The notes under the pieces are model-generated. The model had not been told where the DNA came from, made no database searches, and worked only from the letters and a program-made list of their open reading frames with translations. From CAZADH01 sp964483805 (GTDB taxonomy: Bacteria; Muiribacteriota; Ozemobacteria; Ozemobacterales; Ozemobacteraceae), in contig CAZADH010000183.1 of the NCBI GenBank assembly GCA_964483805.1, positions 1 through 12,418 on the forward strand: a DNA stretch of 12,418 bases. Direction: 5' to 3'. Position numbers and translations under genes: made by a program. Below are positions 5,977 through 12,418 of this stretch, piece by piece. The stretch's first letter is position 1. The number at the start of each line of letters is the position of its first letter.

Positions 5977-7532
5977 ATGAACGTAGGCAAAAANNNNNNN
6001 NNNTTTTGACGATCCTCGGCGCGATTGGAACCGAGTACACCATTTCGCGAGGGAACCGCGTCAACGAGCTGCGCAAGCTCATGAGCGGAACGGTCAAACA
6101 GTCCGAAACGGTGCGCAACAACCTCGACGTCATGCACAGCGCCAAGGCCTTCGATCTGGCGGCATTGATCAAGGGCGAAGAACAGAAGCACGGCGGTCGG
6201 CCGATCAGAGAGTTCTATGCGTCGACGGTACTGTTCAAGACGATTCCCGTCGTGGGCGCCTGGGAATCGGTGCAGGACATCGCCAAAGAGCGAGGTTTGA
6301 CGTTTTACACGCCGTCCCATCCCAAGATTCCAGCGCGCAACTCGCGCAACGACATCGGCAATCAGTTTGCGGAAGCTTTCGCCGCGTTTGATCGCGGTGA
6401 ACCCGAGTATTTCTTCGAAGATCCGGTAAAGAACGAACTGATGTTGGCCCGGCCGATGCGGCTGTCCGAGTCCTGCCTAACGTGCCACGGGCGCATTCTG
6501 GGGTCGACGGCCACAGTTCAGCTCGATCCGCTTGGCTTTGGGCGTGAAGACATGAAGGTGGGTGACATCAAGGGCGCGTTCGTTCTCGTGGCCCCGATGA
6601 CGCGCGACGCCGTTGTCATTGCCAGCATCCAGCGGATCTCCGTGGTCGGTCTGTTCATCCTGGTGGCTGTGTTGATCGGATTCTACGTCATGAATCAACG
6701 CATGATCATCCGGCCGATGACCGTCGTGATCGATCGGGTCGACGATGCCAGCCGGCAGACCGCCAATGCATCGGCTGAACTGAACAAGGCTTCGCAAGGG
6801 CTTGCCAACGGTGCCAGCCAGCAGGCGGCGGCCCTCGAAGAAACGAGTGCGTCAATCGAGCAGATCGCCTCCATGACGAAAAACAACGCCGATGCGGCTC
6901 AAAGTGCGAACACCCTGGCCGAACAAACGCGAAGGGCTGCCGATCAGGGCGCCGAAGACGTGCGGGAACTCAACGGCGCGATGGAAGCGATCAAGGGTTC
7001 GTCCGACAGCATCGCCAAGATCATCAAAACGATCGACGAGATCGCTTTCCAGACCAATCTGCTCGCGCTCAATGCCGCCGTCGAAGCGGCCCGGGCCGGA
7101 GATGCCGGCAAGGGATTTGCGGTCGTAGCTGAAGAGGTGCGCAATCTGGCCCGGCGCAGCGCGGATGCCGCGAAAGAGACGGCTGAAAAGATTGCCGACT
7201 CGATTCACAAGGGTGAGCAGGCTGCGGCGATCAGCAACAAGGTTGCCGATCGATTGACCGAGATTGTGACCAAGGCACGCAATGTCGACGAACTCGTCTC
7301 GCAAATCGCGACCGCCTCGAAAGAACAGAGCCAGGGGATCGAGCAACTCAACATTGCGGTCAGCGAGATGGACCAGGTCACGCAAAGCAATGCTGCGATT
7401 GCCGAGGAGTCGGCCAGCGCTGCCGCGGAGCTGAGTGGCCAGTCGGTTGTGCTCAACGGCGCTGTCAGTGAACTGGCGACCTTGATCGGTCGGTCGGAGG
7501 AAAGCGGTTCCCCGGATTCGCCCGTCGGTTGA
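5977..7532 (+). CDS. Methyl-accepting chemotaxis protein with haem-c DUF3365 sensor (interrupted by gap)
   Basis: This is a transmembrane chemoreceptor. ATG 5977 has the strong binding site GGGAGGGGG six bases upstream and encodes MNVGKK; then ten Ns (5994-6003) hide part of the first membrane helix. After the gap (LTILGAIGTEYTI) comes a periplasmic DUF3365/Tll0287-like sensor with CLTCH at 6474-6488, a CxxCH motif for covalent haem c. A second membrane helix follows (6636-6695), with no complete HAMP domain. The cytoplasmic helical domain has its hairpin tip at about 7032-7179 (DEIAFQTNLLALNAAVEAAR, then GFAVVAEEVRNLARRSADAA), the contact site for CheA/CheW. No C-terminal CheR/CheB-binding pentapeptide is seen. 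With ten Ns the start and body fall in different frames; a call from GTG 5919 joins the wrong N-terminus. Redox, NO or O2 sensing is inferred from the haem motif. Confidence 0.9.
5994..6003. other. Assembly gap (10 Ns)
   Basis: Exactly ten Ns lie inside the chemoreceptor gene, flanked by AAAAA on the left and TTTTG on the right. The round number suggests a placeholder of unknown true length. For ATG 5977 to share a frame with the downstream sensor, the missing length must leave remainder 2 when divided by 3. Confidence 0.95.
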
Positions 7533-7533
7533 A

Positions 7534-7592
7534 ATCGATGTCGACGTGGCGCGAGACTTTGCAAATCTTGCGACCAGGGCGGCGACATCGAT
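7534..7592 (+). repeat. Nested inverted repeat immediately after the chemoreceptor stop codon
   Basis: ATCGATGTCG (7534-7543) is the perfect reverse complement of CGACATCGAT (7583-7592). Inside, CGCGAGA (7550-7556) pairs with TCTTGCG (7566-7572) with one G-U pair, and TGG (7547-7549) can pair with CCA (7574-7576). The loop contains TTTGCAAA. The structure begins one base after the stop codon and may protect or terminate the transcript, but no T-run follows, so it is not a standard intrinsic terminator. Confidence 0.6.
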
Positions 7593-7612
7593 GAAACCCG
7601 CGACGTGCTTTG

Positions 7613-7656
7613 TGCGTATCTATTATTTGGATCGTTGTCATTTGATACGCAGATCC
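7613..7656. repeat. Overlapping inverted repeats in the intergenic region
   Basis: TGCGTATC (7613-7620) pairs with GATACGCA (7644-7651). GGATC (7629-7633), inside that loop, pairs with GATCC (7652-7656), just outside it. The two stems cross, and with no linker between 7651 and 7652 they would probably be alternative rather than simultaneous. The rest of 7533-7770 shows no credible gene. Confidence 0.4.
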
Positions 7657-7693
7657 GCGTTCTTCCAGCCGGGCGACGGTTGATTCGTTGTCG

Positions 7694-7722
7694 TTCGGCC
7701 GCTGCCCCATATATGGTATGAT
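7694..7722 (+). promoter_or_regulatory. Predicted promoter of the TPR gene with overlapping palindrome
   Basis: TATGAT at 7717-7722 is a good -10 box; the -35 (TTCGGC, 7694-7699, spacing 17) is poor, so an activator may be needed. The palindrome CCATATATGG (7707-7716) directly abuts the -10. CCCCAT (7705-7710) and ATGGGG (7721-7726) form an inverted repeat spanning it. Either could be an operator. Confidence 0.45.
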
Positions 7723-7770
7723 GGGGGTAGTAGGTTCCCTCTCATATCGCCTCGAGGAGTCGATGCAAAG

Positions 7771-8805
7771 ATGGTCAGTGAGAAGCGTTGGCTGATGCCG
7801 GTCCGCGTGACCGGAGTTTTCGTTTTCCTGTTTTCCGCGGCGGTCCTGTTCGGCGCCGGTGGCATCAATCCGGAAGCCATGGAGCTGTACAAGAGCGCTC
7901 AGGCGGCCTTCAAGGGAGGGCAGATTCCGCAGGCCATCGAGAGCCTCGAAAAGGCTCTGGGCAAGGAACCCGACAACGCGGTGTACCGCTATGGGCTTGG
8001 ATTTGCGCTGATGAAAAACGGTCAAAACCTTTCAGCCAAAGAGAATTTCGAGATTGTGAGTCGGTCGCGCCCGTCGAAAGAAAAAGGCGACGAATACAAC
8101 GCGAAGCTGAAAGAATTCAAATCGAAGGTGAAGACGCTGCAAGAAGATTTTGCCAAGGCCGGCGATGCAGAATTTGGCAAGTTCAAAGCGAATGCAAATG
8201 ATCCTGACAAACCCAAGATCGCCTTCACGCTGTATTCGGCGTTTCGGTTGAATCCGCCGTTGCGCTACAAGAACTTCGAGCAGTTGAACAACGCCATCAA
8301 GATCTACGAAGACGCATTGAAGGGCAAGGAAGGCATGAAGAAGCCCATGTTGCAACTGGCCTTCCTGTATGAAATCTCAAACAAAAAGGACAAGGCGGCT
8401 GAGCTATACATGCGGGCTCTTGATTACGTCGAGAACAACCCGAACGAAGAGTTCATCATCACTCACAAGTTCGATTATCTCAACCGCAGCAACAAAGAGA
8501 AGTTGCTCGACACCATCGAGGCGGGCGAGTTCACCCAAAAAGACATTGAAGACATGCTCGGAAGCAAAGCCGGGAAGGTCTCCGACGAGGATCGCAAGAA
8601 GATTCAGGACATGGTCGACAACGCCAAGAAGAAACTCGAAGGCGCAACGACCGAAGAAGAGCGTGAATCGGTGCTCGAAGAGATCAAAACCACGATCATC
8701 GAGAAGCACAAATCGGGCGAACTGGGTGTAAATGACGAACTGAAGAAAAAGCTCGAAAAAGAGGGAAAGACCCTCGAGCAGTATTTGCAGGAACAAGGCC
8801 TTTGA
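7771..8805 (+). CDS. Exported TPR protein, Lys/Glu-rich
   Basis: This is a 344-residue protein of no named family. ATG 7771 follows GAGGAG (7754-7759) by 11 bases; ATG 7795 would shorten the signal peptide. A basic start and hydrophobic core (residues 9-29) end near FGAGG, so export is likely. The first TPR unit is clear: MELYKSAQAAFKGGQIPQAI, then ESLEKALGKEPDNAVYRYGL (about residues 36-85). Another lies near residues 180-225 (IKIYEDALKGKEGMKKPMLQ and KAAELYMRALDYVENNP). The C-terminal 110 residues are highly charged and probably helical, containing DEDRKKIQDMVDNAKKKLEG. TPRs mediate protein-protein contacts, so a periplasmic scaffold is likely. The gene looks less G+C-rich than its neighbours, largely because of Lys and Glu codons. 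Promoter signals lie on both sides, so it may be monocistronic. Confidence 0.82.
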   Translation: MVSEKRWLMPVRVTGVFVFLFSAAVLFGAGGINPEAMELYKSAQAAFKGGQIPQAIESLEKALGKEPDNAVYRYGLGFALMKNGQNLSAKENFEIVSRSRPSKEKGDEYNAKLKEFKSKVKTLQEDFAKAGDAEFGKFKANANDPDKPKIAFTLYSAFRLNPPLRYKNFEQLNNAIKIYEDALKGKEGMKKPMLQLAFLYEISNKKDKAAELYMRALDYVENNPNEEFIITHKFDYLNRSNKEKLLDTIEAGEFTQKDIEDMLGSKAGKVSDEDRKKIQDMVDNAKKKLEGATTEEERESVLEEIKTTIIEKHKSGELGVNDELKKKLEKEGKTLEQYLQEQGL

Positions 8806-8862
8806 TAACGTGTTGTTGTCGAGTTTATTTCAATACTCGCGAGATTCAATGTCGTGTTTTTG

Positions 8863-8890
8863 TTGTTATGTAAACTTGTCTCTGTAGAAT
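8863..8890 (+). promoter_or_regulatory. Predicted promoter of the 1114-residue secreted protein gene
   Basis: TTGTTA (8863-8868) and TAGAAT (8885-8890) are separated by 16 bases in a locally A+T-rich stretch after the TPR gene. The expected start, near 8897, gives a leader of about 115 bases. Confidence 0.45.
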
Positions 8891-8896
8891 CCCTGC

Positions 8897-8994
8897 GTCC
8901 TGCCGGTGATCGGAGCCTTTCGCTCGGTGGGCGCGGTGAATCGGGTTGGTGGTGTCATCTGGCGAAACAGTGGTTGCTCCCGGGTCGGGCAGAC
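8897..8994 (+). promoter_or_regulatory. Potentially structured 5' leader
   Basis: CTGCC (8900-8904) pairs with GGCAG (8988-8992), extended by GT/AC, and closes the leader 6 bases before the AGGAGG ribosome binding site. Inside are a GAGC/GCTC hairpin (8913-8916 with 8922-8925) and a longer arm: CGGG (8942-8945) with CCCG (8979-8982), topped by a CTG/CAG hairpin with a GCGAAA loop. I could not match it to a known riboswitch class. G+C-rich RNA folds readily, so this is tentative. Confidence 0.3.
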
Positions 8995-9012
8995 ACACTG
9001 AGGAGGTGGCGT

Positions 9013-12000
9013 ATGGGTTGGCGATGGCTGGTTGTTTTCGGACTATGTCTCGGGTTGGCGAATCCAGTTCTGGCTTGTTCGGGGGCGGTCCAAGGGCCAT
9101 TGGAACCCCAGACAGGCATGATTTCCTACCCGCCCAACGGCACCAACAGTGCCGGCGGCAAGACCGAACTGCCTCCGGCCGATGGTCTGGCCGGCACGCC
9201 GTTCGTTGATGCAAGCGGCAACAGCACCTATTACAAAGGGTTCGATGGCGGCAAGAAACTCAACGTCATCGTGGTCCCGGTTGGCACGCAACTCGCCTTC
9301 GAGGGCATCATCCAGGGCGGCACCACGCGGCCACCCGAATGGGAAGAAGGCGAAATGGCGAACCCCCCGGCGTTCGGGTTCAAAGCTTCGGCGGCCCCTG
9401 GGCCGACCTGGACGGTCACCATTACCGGCAACGGTCGTGGCGACTTCCGGACGCCGCCGCCCACAGTCATGATTGGCGGTGGAGTGCCGCGGTTCATGTC
9501 GTTCAGCGAGGGCGATAACCCTGCAGAGTTCATCGTCCCGGTTACCGAAGTCAGCCCGCCGACGCCACCCAACTACACGCATATCAATCCGTCCCCGCGC
9601 GCGACCTGGGAGCTGACCTACGATAGTCGTCTCGCCAAAAACCTCCTCAAGACGATTGCCAACGACCCGGTCAGCGGCGAGATGGTGCCCGCCGAATACC
9701 GCTCGGCGTTGCAGCAGCTCGACGACAGCGTCGACGACGAAACCTGGGCCATCGACAACGAACTGGACAACTACCGCCCCGGGTTCATGTACCCCACATC
9801 GGTGCGCGATTACCGCGCCCCGAATCCGTCGTTCTCGGCGACCATGTCGGGCAGTTCCAGCGACGATTTTCCGGCCAAGGTCGAGGCGATGCGCCAGAAG
9901 CTCCGTGACGCCCTGATCATGCGCCCCGGCCAGGTGTACAAGATCACACCCACCAGCGGACCCACGGTTGTCACTGGGCACTACCTCGAAAACGCCAGTG
10001 ATACGGTGGGCTACGACGTACCGAATCTGACCGAAAAGGCCGCCTATGTTTTCAAGGCCGGGTATATTGCCGAGCGTGACTGGTATCCGACCGGCAAATA
10101 CAATACAAAGTATTACGTTACCTTCCCTGGTGGCGGGCAGACGGTCGAGCATGCCCAAGACTGTCTCACGGTGAAGTTCACCTCGCCGACCGTTCCGGAT
10201 TACTGGAAGATCGACCTGCAGAGCGGTGTCGAGTCGGCCTACGAGCGTGTCTGGTGCTGGATCGAAGGCATCGGCACCCGCAAGCCCGACGGTTCGGTGG
10301 TGCCGCGTGGCAGCGCCGCGGCTGCACCCCTGAAGGACTATTATGCGATTCCGACCGCACCGACGGCTGCCGACATCAAGGTGGGTGGCGTGTTTGTGAA
10401 GGGCTCGTACAGCAACACCGGTGAGGGTGCCACTTGGGGCCGCAACACCGTGACCTACGTGTTGGTCGTCGACACCCAACCGTCGGCCGCGTTCGTTGCG
10501 CGCACTGCACCCCTGAAGGGTGAAACCGGCAAGACGCTCAAACAGTCGAATCCGAGTTATGGCGGGGTCAAGTTCACCGTGTTCGACAACAACCCGGTGA
10601 TCGGGTGTGACCCGACCAAAATTCGCAAAATCACAGGGGCTCCGACCAATCTCGACGTCAAAGAATTGTCTTATGCCGTCGCCGGTTCCAAGGGTGCCGG
10701 GACGAATACCGATATCTACGGGCGCTACATCCAGAAGTCGATCCAGGGGTACGACACGGCAGTGAAGGCCGGCGTCGCCTACAACACTTGTGTGACCGGT
10801 TACCTTGGCCTGAAGTTGCCAGCCAACACGGCCACTCGGCAGTTCCAGTTGTTCGACCGCATGGTGATTCCGCTGCAGTTCTGGACCTGGAAGACCATCG
10901 ATGGCGCCGACGTGACCATCGACAGCCGCAAGATGTACCGGGCGAACGGTGCGGCCGCAAATTCGATGGCTGATCTGATGACCGGCGGGTTCGGTTGGGA
11001 CGGCTACGCGAGTTTTGACGTCACCGTCGACCTGGCCAAGTTCCAGGAACCGCTCGGGTGGCTCTTTGCCGAGAACAGCAAGCCGTACAGCCTCGACCTG
11101 CCGGCAGGGGCGGATGCTCCTGCGACCGTGCATGCCAGCGCGCCGGTCGACCCCGGAAGCAAGAAGATGCAGTTCTATGGCTGGACCCCGGCCTCGTACA
11201 AGATCTTCCCCTTCGTGTCGGATGACGGCTCCTCGAACAAGATGCCCAACAACGATGCGGCGGGCGCCGACCGTCTCAAGAAGATCCTGTATTCGAAGTT
11301 CTCTGGGTTGAACGTGGGTCCCAATGTGTCGAACTGGACCGATCCGGCTCCGTCGGCTTTCCCGGCCGATTCGAACCTGGCCGGCGCCGAAGTGCTGGCC
11401 GGTGGCGTGTTCCCGGGCGACCTTAGTGCCCAGAGCACCGAACTGGTCCGCAACGGAACCGAGCGGTATAACTGGGGCAAGTGGCTCTGCGTCGATGGCG
11501 TGAAAGACAGCGGCAAGCCGCAAATCGTCCTCGAGATCCGCAACCGCAAGACCAACACGCCGGTCTGGTATGGCAACCTCGCGGCCGGTGACGGGCGGGT
11601 GCCCGAATACTGGCAGGCGTTCACGGCGGCCGGTACCACCAGCAATTTCGTGGTTCGCGACACCAACACCGGTCTGTCGGTGGTTCCCTACGGCGCGTCA
11701 GACAGCGAACAACTCGACAATCAATGGGTGTTCGACAAGCTCGACGACAACCTGTACATGGACTTCCAGCAGAAAATGGAAGGTGGGTATTTCCATCCGC
11801 TGCTGTACTCGGTGCCGAACAAGGCCTCACTGGGGTACGCCAAGCTGGCGCAATACTGGAACGGCATGCCGGCCAATCCCGACAACGGCAACAAGATGGG
11901 GTACTACCACGACAACCGCGTCAGTCTGAACTTCCGCTACTGGACCTACGACAACGTGAACATGTACCAGCAAGACGATGCCGATGCCCCCAATGGCGTG

Positions 12001-12357
12001 AAGGCCGTCGCGCCGGCCACCAAGTTCACCGACGAGAACAAGGTGAACCCGGCCGACCAGAACGCCAAGGGCAAGTGCTCCGCGCGGGTTAAGCTCTTTG
12101 ATCAGCCCGTGTTCGGCGGATCCGGCGAGGTGACGGAAGACCGTTTCTGGCCGGAGTACGTGTTCCGTAACCCGAACACCGAAACCAGCCCGACCGCGGC
12201 GCCGACGAAGAAGTGCTACCTGACCTTCGAAGCCGCCGACAAACCGGCAGGGGCTGGGCTCGCCAACACCCGCAAAATGGAAGTCTACTTCCGCGTCCAC
12301 AGTCCGAAGGACGAGGTCATCCGCACGATCGAAGACCATCGGAGCCGCGGCCAGTAA
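9013..12357 (+). CDS. Large secreted protein of unknown family (1114 residues)
   Basis: I do not recognise this family. ATG 9013 is well supported: AGGAGG lies 6 bases upstream, and the protein then opens with the signal peptide MGWRWLVVFGLCLGLANPVL followed by ACSG. Cleavage is after VLA, or possibly at Cys22 as a lipoprotein, though the lipobox is imperfect. The mature chain is rich in Gly, Pro, Asn, Asp, Thr, Tyr and Trp, with beta-strand-like stretches (WTVTITGNGRGDF, TYVLVVDTQPSAAFVA, VKFTVFDNNPVIGC) that recall stacked Ig-like or PKD-like modules. It has few Cys (QDCL, VWCW, IGCD, NTCV, WLCV, GKCS, KKCY). No enzyme motif, sorting signal, coiled coil or membrane anchor is visible; it ends EDHRSRGQ. 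A surface or matrix protein is the simplest inference. Its own promoter and leader suggest a single-gene unit. Confidence 0.8.
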   Translation: MGWRWLVVFGLCLGLANPVLACSGAVQGPLEPQTGMISYPPNGTNSAGGKTELPPADGLAGTPFVDASGNSTYYKGFDGGKKLNVIVVPVGTQLAFEGIIQGGTTRPPEWEEGEMANPPAFGFKASAAPGPTWTVTITGNGRGDFRTPPPTVMIGGGVPRFMSFSEGDNPAEFIVPVTEVSPPTPPNYTHINPSPRATWELTYDSRLAKNLLKTIANDPVSGEMVPAEYRSALQQLDDSVDDETWAIDNELDNYRPGFMYPTSVRDYRAPNPSFSATMSGSSSDDFPAKVEAMRQKLRDALIMRPGQVYKITPTSGPTVVTGHYLENASDTVGYDVPNLTEKAAYVFKAGYIAERDWYPTGKYNTKYYVTFPGGGQTVEHAQDCLTVKFTSPTVPDYWKIDLQSGVESAYERVWCWIEGIGTRKPDGSVVPRGSAAAAPLKDYYAIPTAPTAADIKVGGVFVKGSYSNTGEGATWGRNTVTYVLVVDTQPSAAFVARTAPLKGETGKTLKQSNPSYGGVKFTVFDNNPVIGCDPTKIRKITGAPTNLDVKELSYAVAGSKGAGTNTDIYGRYIQKSIQGYDTAVKAGVAYNTCVTGYLGLKLPANTATRQFQLFDRMVIPLQFWTWKTIDGADVTIDSRKMYRANGAAANSMADLMTGGFGWDGYASFDVTVDLAKFQEPLGWLFAENSKPYSLDLPAGADAPATVHASAPVDPGSKKMQFYGWTPASYKIFPFVSDDGSSNKMPNNDAAGADRLKKILYSKFSGLNVGPNVSNWTDPAPSAFPADSNLAGAEVLAGGVFPGDLSAQSTELVRNGTERYNWGKWLCVDGVKDSGKPQIVLEIRNRKTNTPVWYGNLAAGDGRVPEYWQAFTAAGTTSNFVVRDTNTGLSVVPYGASDSEQLDNQWVFDKLDDNLYMDFQQKMEGGYFHPLLYSVPNKASLGYAKLAQYWNGMPANPDNGNKMGYYHDNRVSLNFRYWTYDNVNMYQQDDADAPNGVKAVAPATKFTDENKVNPADQNAKGKCSARVKLFDQPVFGGSGEVTEDRFWPEYVFRNPNTETSPTAAPTKKCYLTFEAADKPAGAGLANTRKMEVYFRVHSPKDEVIRTIEDHRSRGQ

Positions 12358-12379
12358 GACACAGAACCCCTGAAGCGCC

Positions 12380-12403
12380 AGCGCACCCCGACGGGGCGGC
12401 GCT
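12380..12403. other. Hairpin downstream of the secreted-protein gene
   Basis: AGCGC (12380-12384) pairs with GCGCT (12399-12403) and CCCC (12386-12389) with GGGG (12393-12396), around a 3-base loop with a small internal loop. It lies 22 bases after the stop codon but is followed by CAAAAA rather than T residues, so it is not a canonical terminator for the plus strand. The window ends 15 bases later. Confidence 0.4.
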
Positions 12404-12418
12404 CAAAAACCGAGGGCC

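Noticed and set aside
7591..7683. Small ORF (30 codons, MKPATCFVRIYYLDRCHLI...)
   Set aside because: It has no good ribosome binding site, overlaps inverted repeats and has no recognisable similarity.
9043..11523. 826-codon open frame antisense to the large secreted-protein gene
   Set aside because: Long antisense frames arise easily in G+C-rich coding DNA. It has no ribosome binding site or recognisable domain, and the sense frame has a signal peptide and a strong ribosome binding site.
12380..12418. Intrinsic terminator for the secreted-protein gene
   Set aside because: The hairpin is followed by A residues, not T, on the coding strand.
1..12418. CRISPR array, insertion sequence, toxin-antitoxin or defence island
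   Set aside because: I saw no regularly spaced repeats, transposase or integrase motifs, or paired small ORFs with known toxin or antitoxin features.

Overview
This G+C-rich window (roughly 60% by eye) looks like chromosomal DNA of a Gram-negative-type, probably deep-branching bacterium. It has a Bat-type von Willebrand operon end, several exported proteins, a c-type-haem chemoreceptor, a selenoprotein SelD and sigma70-like -10 boxes (TATACT twice, TATGAT, TAGAAT). The phylum cannot be fixed from the sequence. A selenium-using, motile lineage such as Riflebacteria or a deltaproteobacterium-like group would fit, but that is a guess. No insertion sequence, integrase, phage gene or CRISPR array is visible.

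Layout. (i) 3-1255, plus strand: the last codons of a BatA/BatB-like gene overlap (ATGA) a BatC-like TPR gene with a polyglutamine tract and Gly/Ser/Gln repeats. (ii) 1256-3292, minus strand: a membrane-anchored protein with an NlpC/P60-like Cys/His/Asp pattern. Its stop codon abuts the bat stop codon. (iii) 3422-4507, plus: an exported protein of unknown family, divergent from (ii). (iv) 4584-5645, plus: selD, whose active-site codon is an in-frame UGA (selenocysteine) followed by a bacterial-SECIS-like hairpin. A conventional ORF call loses the first 44 codons. (v) 5683-5799, minus: tRNA-Asn(GTT) and its intrinsic terminator. (vi) 5977-7532, plus: a chemoreceptor with a DUF3365/Tll0287-like haem-c sensor, interrupted near its start by a 10-N assembly gap that shifts the apparent frame. 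(vii) 7533-7770: intergenic region with strong inverted repeats and a promoter. (viii) 7771-8805, plus: an exported Lys/Glu-rich TPR protein. (ix) 8863-12357, plus: promoter, structured leader and a 1114-residue secreted protein with no recognised family.

How they relate. Apart from the bat pair these look like single-gene units with their own promoters; no single pathway joins them. The best-supported unusual biology is UGA recoding in selD, which implies that selA, selB and selC exist elsewhere in the genome. The chemoreceptor suggests redox or gas sensing. The NlpC/P60-like protein, the 361-residue protein and the 1114-residue protein are the real unknowns. I did not find a convincing new multi-gene system.
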